From assembly GCA_964643895.1 (NCBI GenBank), contig CAZXUE010000009.1, positions 1-38,524 of the forward strand: a stretch of DNA of 38,524 nt, written 5' to 3'. Within the stretch, counting starts at the first letter, position 1. Every line of letters begins with the position of its first letter. The notes below the pieces were generated by a model that was not told the origin of the DNA, made no database searches, and saw nothing but the letters and a program-made list of their open reading frames with translations. A program made the translations under genes and the position numbers. This DNA comes from UBA7683 sp964643895 (GTDB lineage: Bacteria > Patescibacteriota > Saccharimonadia > Saccharimonadales > UBA7683). Below, one piece after another: positions 1 through 7,767 of the stretch.

Positions 1-60
1 TGGTTATTTGCACTATATTTCAACATATATTCCTCCTGTCAAATTCTAATCTGTTAGTAA

Positions 61-82
61 AGTTCGAATCCCTTATGCCCCA
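61..82 (+). other. tRNA 3'-end-like fragment
   Basis: This stretch contains a T-loop (TTCGAAT) followed by CCCTT and a plausible acceptor end (ATGCCCC then A). The 5' side of the T-stem does not pair with CCCTT, and no matching GGGGCAT lies about 70 nt upstream, so it is not a complete tRNA. A 3' tRNA fragment next to an accessory region can be the scar of a tRNA-targeting integrated element. It could also be chance. Confidence 0.3.
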
Positions 83-187
83 AACTAAGCTCGATATGTA
101 TTGTTTTGTTGTGAAGTCTAATAATACTATTTATGTTAAAATTGCTATATATTCTAAATCCAAAGAATAATAAAGGAGTATCTAGTT

Positions 188-499
188 ATGGCTAAGAAGA
201 AAGATAACCAAAATGAAAACAAGGCAATGTTGGCCGTAGGAGCTAGCACTGTACTGGCAGCTCTAGTACTCTTCAAGACTTTTGTTGTCGTGCAGAATCT
301 TAAACAAAACTTTCAAGGTGCTCCTAACTCATACGCACTATGGCCTGCATTGGCATTGGCTATATATGCATTCCTTGTAACTAAAGATACAAAAGTTAAG
401 TACGTTTCGATTGCTGTATTAGCCGTTCTGGCGACTTGTATTCTCGTCTGGTTTTTTGGCGTAACTGGTGCGGTGAATTTACAGTACAACTACAAGTAG
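188..499 (+). CDS. small membrane protein, unknown function
   Basis: A 103-residue protein that I do not recognise. After a charged N-terminus (residues 1-13, KKKDNQNENK) it has three likely membrane segments at about residues 14-36, 48-64 and 71-97, with short polar loops. The start is supported by an AGGAG SD at 174-178, 9 nt before the ATG, so unlike its downstream neighbours it appears to be made from an mRNA with a leader. It ends in TAG, which shows that TAG is a normal stop here. It is the first of three + strand genes in an accessory region, each separated by a conserved 25-nt repeat. Function cannot be inferred. Confidence 0.7.
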   Translation: MAKKKDNQNENKAMLAVGASTVLAALVLFKTFVVVQNLKQNFQGAPNSYALWPALALAIYAFLVTKDTKVKYVSIAVLAVLATCILVWFFGVTGAVNLQYNYK

Positions 500-704
500 G
501 GCGGATTCGTACGTCTTCTCGTAAGACTATTACCACCCTCTTCAATATCTTCATTAAGTAGCTCCCGTATCTCTTCTACATCGACTATTGGATCATCTTC
601 CTGGATAGAAAAAGTTCTATTAAGGAACCTCCGCCCCAGCCAAACAAGAAATAGATTATAATTTAAGAACGCTGGAGGTGTTGGCTGTCAACCGCACCTT
701 AAAT

Positions 705-726
705 ATCATATCGGAGTGGATATGAT
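705..726 (+). repeat. hairpin with purine-rich loop
   Basis: ATCATATC (705-712) and GATATGAT (719-726) are perfectly complementary around a GGAGTG loop. It has no T-run, so it is not a typical terminator. It lies upstream of the predicted start of the next transcript, so it is probably not that gene's leader. Confidence 0.5.
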
Positions 727-747
727 GTCCAGTGTTTTAAAATATTC

Positions 748-772
748 CTGAAACGCATCCACTAGCCCCAGC
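748..772 (+). repeat. 25-nt intergenic repeat, copy 1
   Basis: Core GAAACGCATCCAC. It matches copies at 1183-1207 and 2128-2152 at 21 of 25 positions each, without gaps. All three copies are on the same strand, in spaces between the + strand accessory genes. Confidence 0.7.
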
Positions 773-807
773 CAAGACTTTCAAGAAGCAACTCGCCTCT
801 TTTTTGT

Positions 808-813
808 TACAAT
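808..813 (+). promoter_or_regulatory. extended -10 (TGt TACAAT), leaderless spacing
   Basis: TACAAT ends exactly 6 nt before the ATG at 820, so the usual start point falls on the A of the ATG. A TG dinucleotide sits at the extended -10 position. No -35 hexamer is evident. Confidence 0.65.
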
Positions 814-819
814 AAGCTC

Positions 820-1176
820 ATGAAAGACTTAGCACCGAAAATAGTTCGACAGCGTTTACTTATTGAAGCAATCTACGACAGGAATGTGGATGAAGATGAT
901 GTACGAAACTATCTTTTAAACTTAGCTGCCGAACTTAACCTCAGGACTTACGGTGACCCAATTGTTCACTCACCAAGTGGTGATGGTAAAGAAGAAAATC
1001 AAGGATTCGATGCATTCGTGCCATTAATTGACTCGGGAATCTCACTATACGTGTGGACTAATGAGAAGTTCTTCTCGACAGTTCTTTATACTTGTAAAAG
1101 TTTTTCGGTTGATCGAGCATTAGAGTTTACAAAAAAATATTTCAGTACAATTGAAATTGAGTACCAAGAGTTTTAA
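820..1176 (+). CDS. S-adenosylmethionine decarboxylase-like protein (SpeD fold)
   Basis: A 118-residue protein matching the small prokaryotic AdoMet decarboxylase fold. Those enzymes cut themselves at a Glu-Ser bond to make a pyruvoyl cofactor. Here the N-terminal strand LLIEA (Glu15 as the likely equivalent of the substrate-binding Glu) is followed by the DSGISLYVW strand. Ser72 sits where the pyruvoyl-forming Ser should be, and Cys92 lies exactly 20 residues later, the same spacing as Ser63 and Cys83 in the Thermotoga enzyme. The His usually five residues after the Ser (His68) is Tyr77, and the residue after the Ser is Gly instead of His. No speE or other polyamine gene is nearby. It may be a diverged decarboxylase with another substrate, or an inactive relative. 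The start is set by the leaderless promoter at 808-813. Confidence 0.6.
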   Translation: MKDLAPKIVRQRLLIEAIYDRNVDEDDVRNYLLNLAAELNLRTYGDPIVHSPSGDGKEENQGFDAFVPLIDSGISLYVWTNEKFFSTVLYTCKSFSVDRALEFTKKYFSTIEIEYQEF

Positions 1177-1182
1177 ATTCTA

Positions 1183-1207
1183 CTGAAACGCGTCCATTAA
1201 CACCAGC
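1183..1207 (+). repeat. 25-nt intergenic repeat, copy 2
   Basis: Core GAAACGCGTCCAT. It begins 6 nt after the stop of the AdoMetDC-like gene and matches copy 1 at 21 of 25 positions. Confidence 0.7.
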
Positions 1208-1247
1208 AAAAACATAAGCGGTATAGACAACCGTTGTTGCTCAGATA

Positions 1248-1253
1248 TATACT
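1248..1253 (+). promoter_or_regulatory. -10 (TATACT), leaderless spacing
   Basis: TATACT ends exactly 6 nt before the ATG at 1260, which predicts transcription from the start codon itself. There is no TGn extension and no SD. Confidence 0.6.
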
Positions 1254-1259
1254 TACTTT

Positions 1260-2087
1260 ATGAATCAAAAAAAGAAACTCGATCAAAGTGGATTCGCGCA
1301 CTTTTTGCTTGTTATCATAATATTTATAATATTGGGTATATTCGGCTACTCTTTATTTCGATTTATTGAGTCAAAGAACTCGACATACACTGCCGCAAAC
1401 ACAGAGGCCAAGGCTCAAAAGAGTAAAGTTAAAATCAAAAGTCTGCCAATCGAGATCGAAGCATACAATCCAACAACTGGTAAGGCTGGAGAGATGGCAT
1501 TCCCCGCTCAAGCATTTGACAAGGGCGTACCAGATCTAATCTTTATGGCGTATGGGTATGTTGTTCCCGCTGAGCTAACGCCAAATAAACAATCAAAAAC
1601 CAACCCGCAACCTACCTTTATTGCACCGGTTGGCACCAAAGTGCGCGCCCTAATCGATGGTGAGGTTATTGCTGTGAATGGCCTATACAGTAGCGACTAT
1701 ACTATCCACATGAAGGGCAAAGGCAGTGACCTGATATTTGAAACAGAGCACGTAAAGAATGTGCAGGTTAAAGTTGGTGACCAAGTAAAGGCCGGTGCTG
1801 TAATCGCCGAGGTAAGCGACTACAGCACGCGAGGCTATGCCGGACTTGGTTTGGTAGAGATTGGAGTGCTTAAAGGCGGCAAGACGCCTGAACATCTTTG
1901 CACCTTTGACTTCCTTGACGACTCCATTAAAACAAGTACGCAAAATAAGCTCATTCAGCTAGAAAAAGACTGGGAAGAATTTCGTGGTAAGCCAGACCTT
2001 TATGGCAATGAAGTCACACCAGGGTGCATCACACGTGACGTAATTACTGACAACAACAACTCTAAAACTGGTACTACCAATAACTAG
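1260..2087 (+). CDS. membrane-anchored M23/LytM-like domain protein
   Basis: A 275-residue protein with one N-terminal membrane anchor (about 11-34, rich in Ile and Leu) and an outside domain. Residues 118-203 follow the beta-sheet pattern of M23 peptidases and related hybrid-motif domains: FIAPVGTKVRALIDGEVIAV, then KVGDQVKAGAVIAEV. In active M23 enzymes the metal ligands are HxxxD and HxH. Here only His164 (TEHVKN) remains near the usual YAH position, and the HLHFE motif is replaced by GLGLVEIGV. It is therefore probably a non-catalytic wall-binding or scaffold domain. The C-terminal tail (about 215-275) is polar with two Cys. The start is supported by a leaderless promoter, and a repeat and terminator follow the gene. 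Confidence 0.6.
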   Translation: MNQKKKLDQSGFAHFLLVIIIFIILGIFGYSLFRFIESKNSTYTAANTEAKAQKSKVKIKSLPIEIEAYNPTTGKAGEMAFPAQAFDKGVPDLIFMAYGYVVPAELTPNKQSKTNPQPTFIAPVGTKVRALIDGEVIAVNGLYSSDYTIHMKGKGSDLIFETEHVKNVQVKVGDQVKAGAVIAEVSDYSTRGYAGLGLVEIGVLKGGKTPEHLCTFDFLDDSIKTSTQNKLIQLEKDWEEFRGKPDLYGNEVTPGCITRDVITDNNNSKTGTTNN

Positions 2088-2127
2088 TCATGCACCAAAT
2101 ACGGAGGATTTAGTCCGGCACTTCTTC

Positions 2128-2152
2128 CCGAAACACATCCACCAGCCACAGC
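2128..2152 (+). repeat. 25-nt intergenic repeat, copy 3
   Basis: Core GAAACACATCCAC. It lies 40 nt after the stop of the M23-like gene and just before its terminator. It matches copy 1 at 21 of 25 positions. Confidence 0.7.
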
Positions 2153-2162
2153 TACGAAATGA

Positions 2163-2186
2163 GATCGGCAATTGCTGGTCTTTTTT
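2163..2186 (+). terminator. intrinsic terminator
   Basis: GATCGGC (2163-2169) pairs with GCTGGTC (2174-2180), including two G-U pairs, around an AATT loop. Six T residues follow. It ends the + strand accessory genes. Confidence 0.75.
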
Positions 2187-2193
2187 CGCAAAT

Positions 2194-2661
2194 TCAAATT
2201 GCACTATTTGCACTAATTACATCACTTAAATACTGCCCTTTCTTTAGAACAATGTGAGTGCAACCACTTTGGTTTGTGAGCTGCCCTAAAATCGGCTCCC
2301 AATTTTCAGCGAATAAATTGATAAAAGCGTCCTCATCGTAACGACGCCGAAAGCGTTCAATGTATTCTTCTTTCGAGCCAAGCTCAGGGAACACCAGCGT
2401 AAACTATATTCTCTTAATTTGTAGTTGGTCTAATATTTCTTTATGTATGGAAATAAGTAATATGTCGCTATCCCCAAGCTGTCCTGTAATTGCGGCAATG
2501 TAATTGTTTGGGAAATTTGCACTAATAGCCCTTCCTCGCTTATCATGGCCTAACGTATAGCTATTAGAGTCTATATCAACTATCTTCAAATTTGTGACAT
2601 TATTTTTTAAAAGATATGATTTACCTGATCCCGGAAATGCAGCAACGACTTTTGTTTTCAT
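2194..2661 (-). pseudogene. P-loop NTPase (phage adenylate-kinase-like), split by in-frame TAG
   Basis: Two reading frames form one gene. The first part, from ATG 2661, has a Walker A motif (FPGSGKSYLL) and a strand with acidic residues (KIVDIDSNSY). The second part resumes at once as FTLVFPELGSKEEYIERF and ends QYLSDVISANSAI. They are in the same frame, separated only by a TAG at 2404-2406. In this family, known from phages and accessory bacterial genes as I recall it, the break falls in a continuous strand before TLVFPE. The intact protein would be about 155 residues. TAG ends normal genes here, so this is a nonsense mutation rather than recoding, unless a suppressor exists. A TATAAT ends 7 nt before the ATG, so the promoter is still present. 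The upstream in-frame Met at 2685 lies ahead of that promoter and was not used. Confidence 0.7.
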
Positions 2662-2668
2662 GGTTAAT

Positions 2669-2674
2669 ATTATA
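2669..2674 (-). promoter_or_regulatory. -10 (TATAAT), near-leaderless
   Basis: TATAAT on the minus strand ends 7 nt before the ATG at 2661, giving a leader of 0-1 nt. It selects this ATG over the Met eight codons upstream. Confidence 0.6.
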
Positions 2675-2754
2675 CAGGTGCTCAACTTTAGAAATGTTTA
2701 TATATTTTTGGCATAATGCTAGCTTCTAGTTGTTATACGCTTTTGCTACAAAAA

Positions 2755-3114
2755 CTATATGTTTTGTTTTCGTAATATTTTCTCCATGATCTTACCCTTG
2801 GCTAGTTCGTCGATGAGTTTGTCGAGGTAGCGGATTTCTTGCATAAGCGGCTCTTTGATTTCTTCTACCCGAATGCCACATATGAGGCCATTTATCAATC
2901 TACGTGATGGATTAAGTTGAGGAGCCTCCGCGAAGAAAGTTTCGAGATCTGTTTGTTTTGCTAGCTGCGCCTCCAGCTCTTTTTGGCTATAACTAGTTAG
3001 CCAGCAAATGATCTCATCAACTTCTAATTTGGTGCGCCCCTTCCTCTCTGCCTTCTCAATGTAGAGCGGGTAGACACGCGCAACGCTTAACGTATAAATT
3101 CGATGCTTTTTCAT
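2755..3114 (-). CDS. DUF2200 family protein
   Basis: A 119-residue protein that matches DUF2200 along its whole length as I know the family: it opens MKKHRIYTLSVARVYPLYI, has KAERKGRT and EVDEIICWLTSYSQ in the centre, then ETFFAEAPQLNPSR and a GxRVEEI segment, and ends RYLDKLIDELAKGK. The family is widespread in bacteria and of unknown biochemical function; it is small, soluble and helical. It starts 15 nt after the stop of the P-type ATPase on the same strand, so the two are probably cotranscribed. An AAGG about 10 nt before the ATG is a weak SD. Identity is confident; role is not known. Confidence 0.9.
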   Translation of the reverse strand: MKKHRIYTLSVARVYPLYIEKAERKGRTKLEVDEIICWLTSYSQKELEAQLAKQTDLETFFAEAPQLNPSRRLINGLICGIRVEEIKEPLMQEIRYLDKLIDELAKGKIMEKILRKQNI

Positions 3115-3129
3115 ACTTATTTACCTTAT

Positions 3130-5661
3130 TTAATGCTGCTGTTTTAGGTAAGCCTGCCTCCTTGCGAACAGTTTTACTGCTAACTTATGGCCCTCACCGA
3201 CAATAAGAACGACTAAGACTATAGCAAGAACCGGTGGCCAAACATCATGCCAGGTGAGCTGAGGGATGTCAAAGATGGTACCAAGCGGGCTGAAGAGTAC
3301 TGCTAGTTGCAGACTAATTGCAACTACAAAGAAGAATAGTTGTGGAATGTTTGGTCTCAGCATACGTTTGATAATCGACTGCGATTCGCTGCGCGCCACC
3401 AGCGCCTTCGCCCACTGGCCAGTTACGAGCATAGTGAATGCAATCGCCTGAGCATATGCCAAGCTCTCCACTTGCGTATTACGGGCTAGCACAAACAGCG
3501 TAACGCCCGATAGTGTTATTCCCATTAAAATCAATCTCTGTATCATTACTGTATCAAGTAGTGGCGCTTTGGGCTTACGCGGCGAATGTTTCATAACATC
3601 ATCTTCTGCTGGTTCAAGCCCAAGTGGCAGCACCATGAGCGTATCGGTAACGAGGTTAATCCAAAGAATTTGAATAGCGGTTACTGGCAGCGGCAAGCCA
3701 ATAAGTAATGCACCGATCATGGTTAGTGTTTCGCCAAGCGTAGTGGAAAATAGATAGAACACCATTTTACGAATATTGGTATACACAATGCGCCCTTCGC
3801 GAATTGCTGCAATAATGGTTTTGAAATTATCATCGAGTAGCACGATATCCCCTGCTTCTTTGGCAATATCAGCACCGCTTCCCATGGCAACCCCGACATG
3901 TGAAGAGGTGAGCGCGGGCACATCATTTACCCCATCTCCCGTCATCGCGGTGATCTGATTACGTTTCAGGCTTTGCAAAATCTTAAACTTATCTTCAGGT
4001 AAAATACGTGCAAATACCGTGTGCGAAGAAACTACTTTAGCGGCAATTGAACGAGCACTTTTGGAAGCTTCAGCGTTAAAAACATCTTTTGGATGCTGTG
4101 CCATACCAAGCTGTTTGCCAATATGAAATGCCGTTTCAAAATGATCGCCGGTGATCATTTTAACCGAAATGCCGGCGGACTGGGCTTGCATTACGGCTTC
4201 CGCGGCTTCAGGCCGGAGCGAATCTGCGATAGCTAAAAAACCCCGAAACGTGAATTTTGATTTTATCTGTTCAAGTTTTTCAATTGGTTTTTGTACGTTA
4301 CTACTGGCGAGCGCGATAACTCTATAACCTTCAGCCGCTAATTGGTGCATGACTGATTCTGCTTGGTGCAGCTGTGATTTTGTAAGAGCACTCTTCCTTA
4401 ATATATGTTCCGGCGAACCTTTAATATAGAGCTCGTACTTTGAGCCTTCGCGCCACAGCACGCCGCTCATCCGTAAGACCTGCACAAAGCTAAACTGCCG
4501 AATGAGCTTCATGCCTCGCGGCGATCTCTTATGTTCTGACCAAGATGCGAAAGCACTATCAAGCGGATCATGTGCCTTGCCTTCGTGAACCAGTGCGCTT
4601 AGGTAGGCGTACAACTTTAACATCGGCTCACTGACACCAGCAGCTAGACTTGATCGCTGTACGCGAAGTATATTTTCAGTTAAAGTACCCGTTTTGTCGG
4701 TTGCAATAACGGTAATGAGCCCCAGGTTTTCAATAGCGTGAAGCGAGCGCACCAGTGCTTGCTGCTTGGCCATTTTACGCATAGCAATAACCATGATGAT
4801 CGTCAGGGAAATTGGCAGGCCTTCAGGCACTGAAGAGACAGTCAATGTCAACATGAAACGAAGTGCTTCGCTGGGAGTTGCACCTCGAATAAGATTAAGT
4901 GCAAACACAGTCAGGGCAATACCAAAAATAATTTTGACTATTAATGAAACGAGCGCATTGATCTTCTTTTGAAGCGGTGTTTCAGCAAGCGGTTGCGCAA
5001 GACGTGCAAGCCTGCCGAATTCGGTAGCATTACCAGTCGCCACTACCACTACACGGGCAGTTCCAGCCGTTACGAACGTACCCTGATACACCATATTATG
5101 CCGGTTATAAATTTTAGTATCGATAGCAATGTGGGCCGAATGCTTGTGAACGGGAACTGCCTCTCCGGTCAGTACAGATTCATTTATGGCAAGATTTTCA
5201 GCATGCAGTATTCTTGCATCTGCTGGAATTTTTTGACCCTCTAAAAGCTCAATGATATCTCCGGGAACAAGCTCGGTGCTGGCAGTCATGACCTGTCGGC
5301 CATTCCGCCACACCGTAACCTGTTGTTGATCGTGTCGTTTCAGTGCTCGCAGCACTCGTTCCGTCGAATATTGCTGAACCCAGAAAATGATGGCATTTAG
5401 AAAGATTACTCCCGCCACAATCGCACCATCAAGATGCTCACCTGCTAATACGCTAATGACAACAGCCACTAGCAAAATCGCAATAAAGACATTCAGGAAT
5501 GGTTCAAGCAATTTACGCCAAAGCGGTTTGCCCTTCATAACCAGCAGATTCTCACCATACCGTTCGCGGGCCTGCCTTACTTGCACAGAAGATAAACCAT
5601 CCGTAGGATGGCTCGAAAGTTCTGCCAGCAATGTTTCGACAGTTTGTTTGTAAACTTCCAC
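3130..5661 (-). CDS. P2-type cation-transporting ATPase
   Basis: An 843-residue ATP-driven cation pump of the inner membrane. In order: cation-ATPase N-terminal domain (about 1-60), two membrane helices (55-95), actuator domain with LTGEAVP (TGE at 165-167), helices with the PEGLP motif (279-283), phosphorylation site DKTGTLT (Asp322), a nucleotide-binding region with KGSPE, the hinge TGDGVNDVPAL, and a six-helix C-terminal region. The PEGLP sequence and the M6 sequence NLVTDTL place it among P2A (Ca2+-type) or closely related pumps. The exact ion cannot be fixed from sequence alone. It begins with GTG, with a TGc TATACT box ending 6 nt before it, so the start codon coincides with the predicted transcript start. 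DUF2200 follows in the same transcript. Confidence 0.95.
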   Translation of the reverse strand: MEVYKQTVETLLAELSSHPTDGLSSVQVRQARERYGENLLVMKGKPLWRKLLEPFLNVFIAILLVAVVISVLAGEHLDGAIVAGVIFLNAIIFWVQQYSTERVLRALKRHDQQQVTVWRNGRQVMTASTELVPGDIIELLEGQKIPADARILHAENLAINESVLTGEAVPVHKHSAHIAIDTKIYNRHNMVYQGTFVTAGTARVVVVATGNATEFGRLARLAQPLAETPLQKKINALVSLIVKIIFGIALTVFALNLIRGATPSEALRFMLTLTVSSVPEGLPISLTIIMVIAMRKMAKQQALVRSLHAIENLGLITVIATDKTGTLTENILRVQRSSLAAGVSEPMLKLYAYLSALVHEGKAHDPLDSAFASWSEHKRSPRGMKLIRQFSFVQVLRMSGVLWREGSKYELYIKGSPEHILRKSALTKSQLHQAESVMHQLAAEGYRVIALASSNVQKPIEKLEQIKSKFTFRGFLAIADSLRPEAAEAVMQAQSAGISVKMITGDHFETAFHIGKQLGMAQHPKDVFNAEASKSARSIAAKVVSSHTVFARILPEDKFKILQSLKRNQITAMTGDGVNDVPALTSSHVGVAMGSGADIAKEAGDIVLLDDNFKTIIAAIREGRIVYTNIRKMVFYLFSTTLGETLTMIGALLIGLPLPVTAIQILWINLVTDTLMVLPLGLEPAEDDVMKHSPRKPKAPLLDTVMIQRLILMGITLSGVTLFVLARNTQVESLAYAQAIAFTMLVTGQWAKALVARSESQSIIKRMLRPNIPQLFFFVVAISLQLAVLFSPLGTIFDIPQLTWHDVWPPVLAIVLVVLIVGEGHKLAVKLFARRQAYLKQQH

Positions 5662-5667
5662 GTTTTT

Positions 5668-5673
5668 AGTATA
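5668..5673 (-). promoter_or_regulatory. extended -10 (TGc TATACT), leaderless GTG
   Basis: TATACT on the minus strand ends exactly 6 nt before the GTG start of the P-type ATPase. This supports GTG as the real start and predicts a leaderless mRNA. Confidence 0.65.
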
Positions 5674-5750
5674 GCAGTTATGTTTAGGCGGCTAGCAAAT
5701 AACCCTGCAGGGGATCTCCTGAAATTGACCTATAATCACCGTTCATCATT

Positions 5751-6746
5751 TTACTCAAAACTCTGAAGCACTACCCATAAAAAATAAAGCGCGATAAGCA
5801 CAAATGTGCCGACTTTTATAAGGTTTATGCTTTTCTTCAGCCGCTTGCCGGGCGCTGCGACTATATTTGCGGAACGATCACCGACCCGCTCGTCGACGTA
5901 ACCCGCGCTTTGATCACCCAGTTCGCCGCCAATTGTATCGGCTATCTTCAGAAGCTGCCTCAACGTCGGCTCGTTCATATCAAAGCGCCCTTTGCTGTAG
6001 ATCCAAAGTGAGTTGTCCATAACTTCGAGATCATACTTGCTACCGCTATCAATAAGAGCCGCCATGACATCAGGAGTAAATACGTAGAGCGCATCTCGTG
6101 CGTATTCCGCAGGCGCATAGAGCGTAAAATAATTGTTGAAATTACCCTCCAGTTTCAGTGTCTGATTTCTATTAAATACATCGGGCAAGTTAGAAAAACG
6201 ACCAAGCGCATTATTATCCCTTGCATCAAGCACCATATGCGGCAACTGCCGAGAAAGCCTAATGTGCACATATCCCCAATAATGGGTTCTGCGATTTTTG
6301 CCACTACCCGTTGTGTACTGATAGTTGCCGATCTCTGTCCCATCACTAAAACGGAGCGCCTCAGTAACATATCGGGCGCTGCCTTCGTCAAAAATCATGC
6401 CGCCATAGTGTTGTGAGCCTGCGTCATAAATCAGTTGTAAAGCATTGCTGGTTGCAAATTTATACAATTTTGCCAGAGTTTTAAGCCGATTAACTGATGC
6501 CAGTTTATAGCCAATTGCAAGCAGTGGTAAAACCACAGAAATAATGACTACCGCCATAAATCCATTCTGATTACTCATCTCAGCATAGATGAATATAAAG
6601 ACATAACAGGCAATCCCAACGCTAATAACCAGGCGCGTAACCAATGTGCTAGAATTCCCATTACGAGCAGATTTTACCTGCTTGAACGCCGCTACATCTT
6701 GCTTTGTAATCGGTTGATTTAACGCCGTAAAATCAAGCTCCGTCAT
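5751..6746 (-). CDS. membrane protein, DUF3137-like
   Basis: A 331-residue protein. Two membrane helices (about 37-55 and 63-81) follow a charged N-terminus, then a large soluble domain (about 85-290) and one C-terminal helix (about 307-328) just before the end. The soluble part has FSDGTEIGNYQY followed by a short basic turn and a YWGYVHIRLSRQLPHMVLD segment, a layout I associate with DUF3137-type proteins in CPR and other bacteria. The match is from memory and moderate. No catalytic motif is visible. A TGa TACGAT box ends 7 nt before the ATG, so it may have its own near-leaderless promoter although it follows the VOC gene by only 25 nt. Confidence 0.6.
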   Translation of the reverse strand: MTELDFTALNQPITKQDVAAFKQVKSARNGNSSTLVTRLVISVGIACYVFIFIYAEMSNQNGFMAVVIISVVLPLLAIGYKLASVNRLKTLAKLYKFATSNALQLIYDAGSQHYGGMIFDEGSARYVTEALRFSDGTEIGNYQYTTGSGKNRRTHYWGYVHIRLSRQLPHMVLDARDNNALGRFSNLPDVFNRNQTLKLEGNFNNYFTLYAPAEYARDALYVFTPDVMAALIDSGSKYDLEVMDNSLWIYSKGRFDMNEPTLRQLLKIADTIGGELGDQSAGYVDERVGDRSANIVAAPGKRLKKSINLIKVGTFVLIALYFLWVVLQSFE

Positions 6747-6771
6747 ACGCCCTATCGTATCATAACTCTAT

Positions 6772-7230
6772 TCAATAATCGGCCATCACAATTTTATGTT
6801 GGTTCATGAGAATTTTAAAAGCGTTTGGTTTTTGCATGAGCTCCTCCATGTTAGCTGGCACAATCTGCCAGCTAACACCGTACCTGTCTTTGCACCAACC
6901 GCATTGTTCAGATTCCGGCACACTTGAGAGCTTTTCCCAGAAGTAATCAATCTCTGATTGGTCTTTGCAATCAACTTGAAATGAAATTGCCTCGTTAAAT
7001 TTAAACTCCGGCCCGGCATTAATGGCTACAAATTTGTTGCCGTCTAAGCTAAACTCTATTGTCAAATCCTTGCCAGCCAGCTCAAGCTGAAAGTCCGCCA
7101 GCCCCTCTTCAACGCTACCAGGATAAGTGCTACCACCAGTAATACTGCTATTTGGGAACACCGAAACATAAAACTCCACCGCTTCGCGGGCATTTCCATC
7201 AAACCATAAATTTGGAATTATTTTTTGCAT
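6772..7230 (-). CDS. VOC family protein (PhnB-like)
   Basis: A 152-residue vicinal-oxygen-chelate fold protein of the PhnB / 3-demethylubiquinone-methyltransferase-like group. It opens MQKIIPNLWFDGNAREAVEF and continues YVSVFPNSSI, typical of this group, and has the conserved DRYGVSWQIVP strand near residues 118-128. Members are small stress- or resistance-associated proteins, usually without proven substrates, so the old methyltransferase label should not be trusted. It is the last gene of the operon that begins with DUF4287: an AAGGAG SD lies 9 nt before the ATG and overlaps the end of the preceding gene, whose stop is 2 nt away. Confidence 0.9.
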   Translation of the reverse strand: MQKIIPNLWFDGNAREAVEFYVSVFPNSSITGGSTYPGSVEEGLADFQLELAGKDLTIEFSLDGNKFVAINAGPEFKFNEAISFQVDCKDQSEIDYFWEKLSSVPESEQCGWCKDRYGVSWQIVPANMEELMQKPNAFKILMNQHKIVMADY

Positions 7231-7232
7231 TG

Positions 7233-7499
7233 CTACTTCTCCTTTTGCTTATTTTTAATCCACTGCATCTTTAAATACTTAATAGTTAGGGTTGAAAGCA
7301 GAAATCCGACCGTTGGTACAATGGCATTTATCCACGGATTTATCTTAATGACAAAGTAGAGGTAGCTAGCAACTACAAAATAGGTAAGCACAGCTATAAC
7401 TATCTTGCGTGTCCAACTAGTTTCCCAGGCTTTATCTAAATCTACTCGCCGATTCCGTACTTCTAGCTTCGTGACCCTGGCTTCTAAATCTTTATCCAT
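7233..7499 (-). CDS. small conserved two-helix membrane protein
   Basis: An 88-residue protein with a charged, possibly coiled N-terminal third (MDKDLEARVTKLEVRNRRVD), the motif DKAWETSWTRK, and two membrane segments at about 32-50 and 55-72 followed by a basic tail. Similar proteins with the AWETSWTR signature occur in Saccharibacteria and other CPR as far as I recall; no function is known. The start overlaps the DUF1653 gene by 8 nt and the VOC gene follows directly, so it is translated from the shared operon mRNA. Confidence 0.75.
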   Translation of the reverse strand: MDKDLEARVTKLEVRNRRVDLDKAWETSWTRKIVIAVLTYFVVASYLYFVIKINPWINAIVPTVGFLLSTLTIKYLKMQWIKNKQKEK

Positions 7500-7767
7500 C
7501 GCTTCCCTTACTTATCATTAAAAACCTGGGCTGCAAAACGCCACCAAATTTAACTTCTTCGAAAAAGTTCTTGGCGGTTCGTACCCAAATTATATTCTTC
7601 TCAATTGAACGATAAATTACGGCTGGCACTCTGGAATCCTCCAAAAAACCTGTTGCTACAATCTCGTATTCATCCCCTTTGTAGTGACGAAATCTCTGTC
7701 CGGCATCAGGGCGGGGGTAGATATTCCAACCAGCTAGTACTTCATTCAAGGACTTTGATTTACTCAT
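7492..7767 (-). CDS. DUF1653 domain protein
   Basis: A 91-residue protein with the DUF1653 core: RFRHYKGDEYEIVATG, a VIYRS segment, WVRTAKNFFEEV and a closing PRF. The fold is a small beta-rich domain of unknown function, common as a stand-alone protein. The start overlaps the stop of the DUF4287 gene by 4 nt (ATGA), which points to coupled translation. The first 20 residues precede the domain and may be a family-specific extension. Domain identity is good, role unknown. Confidence 0.85.
   Translation of the reverse strand: MSKSKSLNEVLAGWNIYPRPDAGQRFRHYKGDEYEIVATGFLEDSRVPAVIYRSIEKNIIWVRTAKNFFEEVKFGGVLQPRFLMISKGSDG

Larger units (their letters stand above)
500..819. other. gene-free stretch with hairpin and repeat
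   Basis: No convincing gene on either strand in 320 nt. It holds an 8-bp inverted repeat at 705-726, the first copy of the 25-nt repeat (748-772), a T-run at 800-805, and the promoter of the following gene at its right end. Nothing else stands out. Confidence 0.6.

Noticed and set aside
2404..2406. Amber codon reassigned to an amino acid in this organism
   Set aside because: TAG ends intact genes here (188-499, rpmF, the giant sensor gene), so recoding is not supported.
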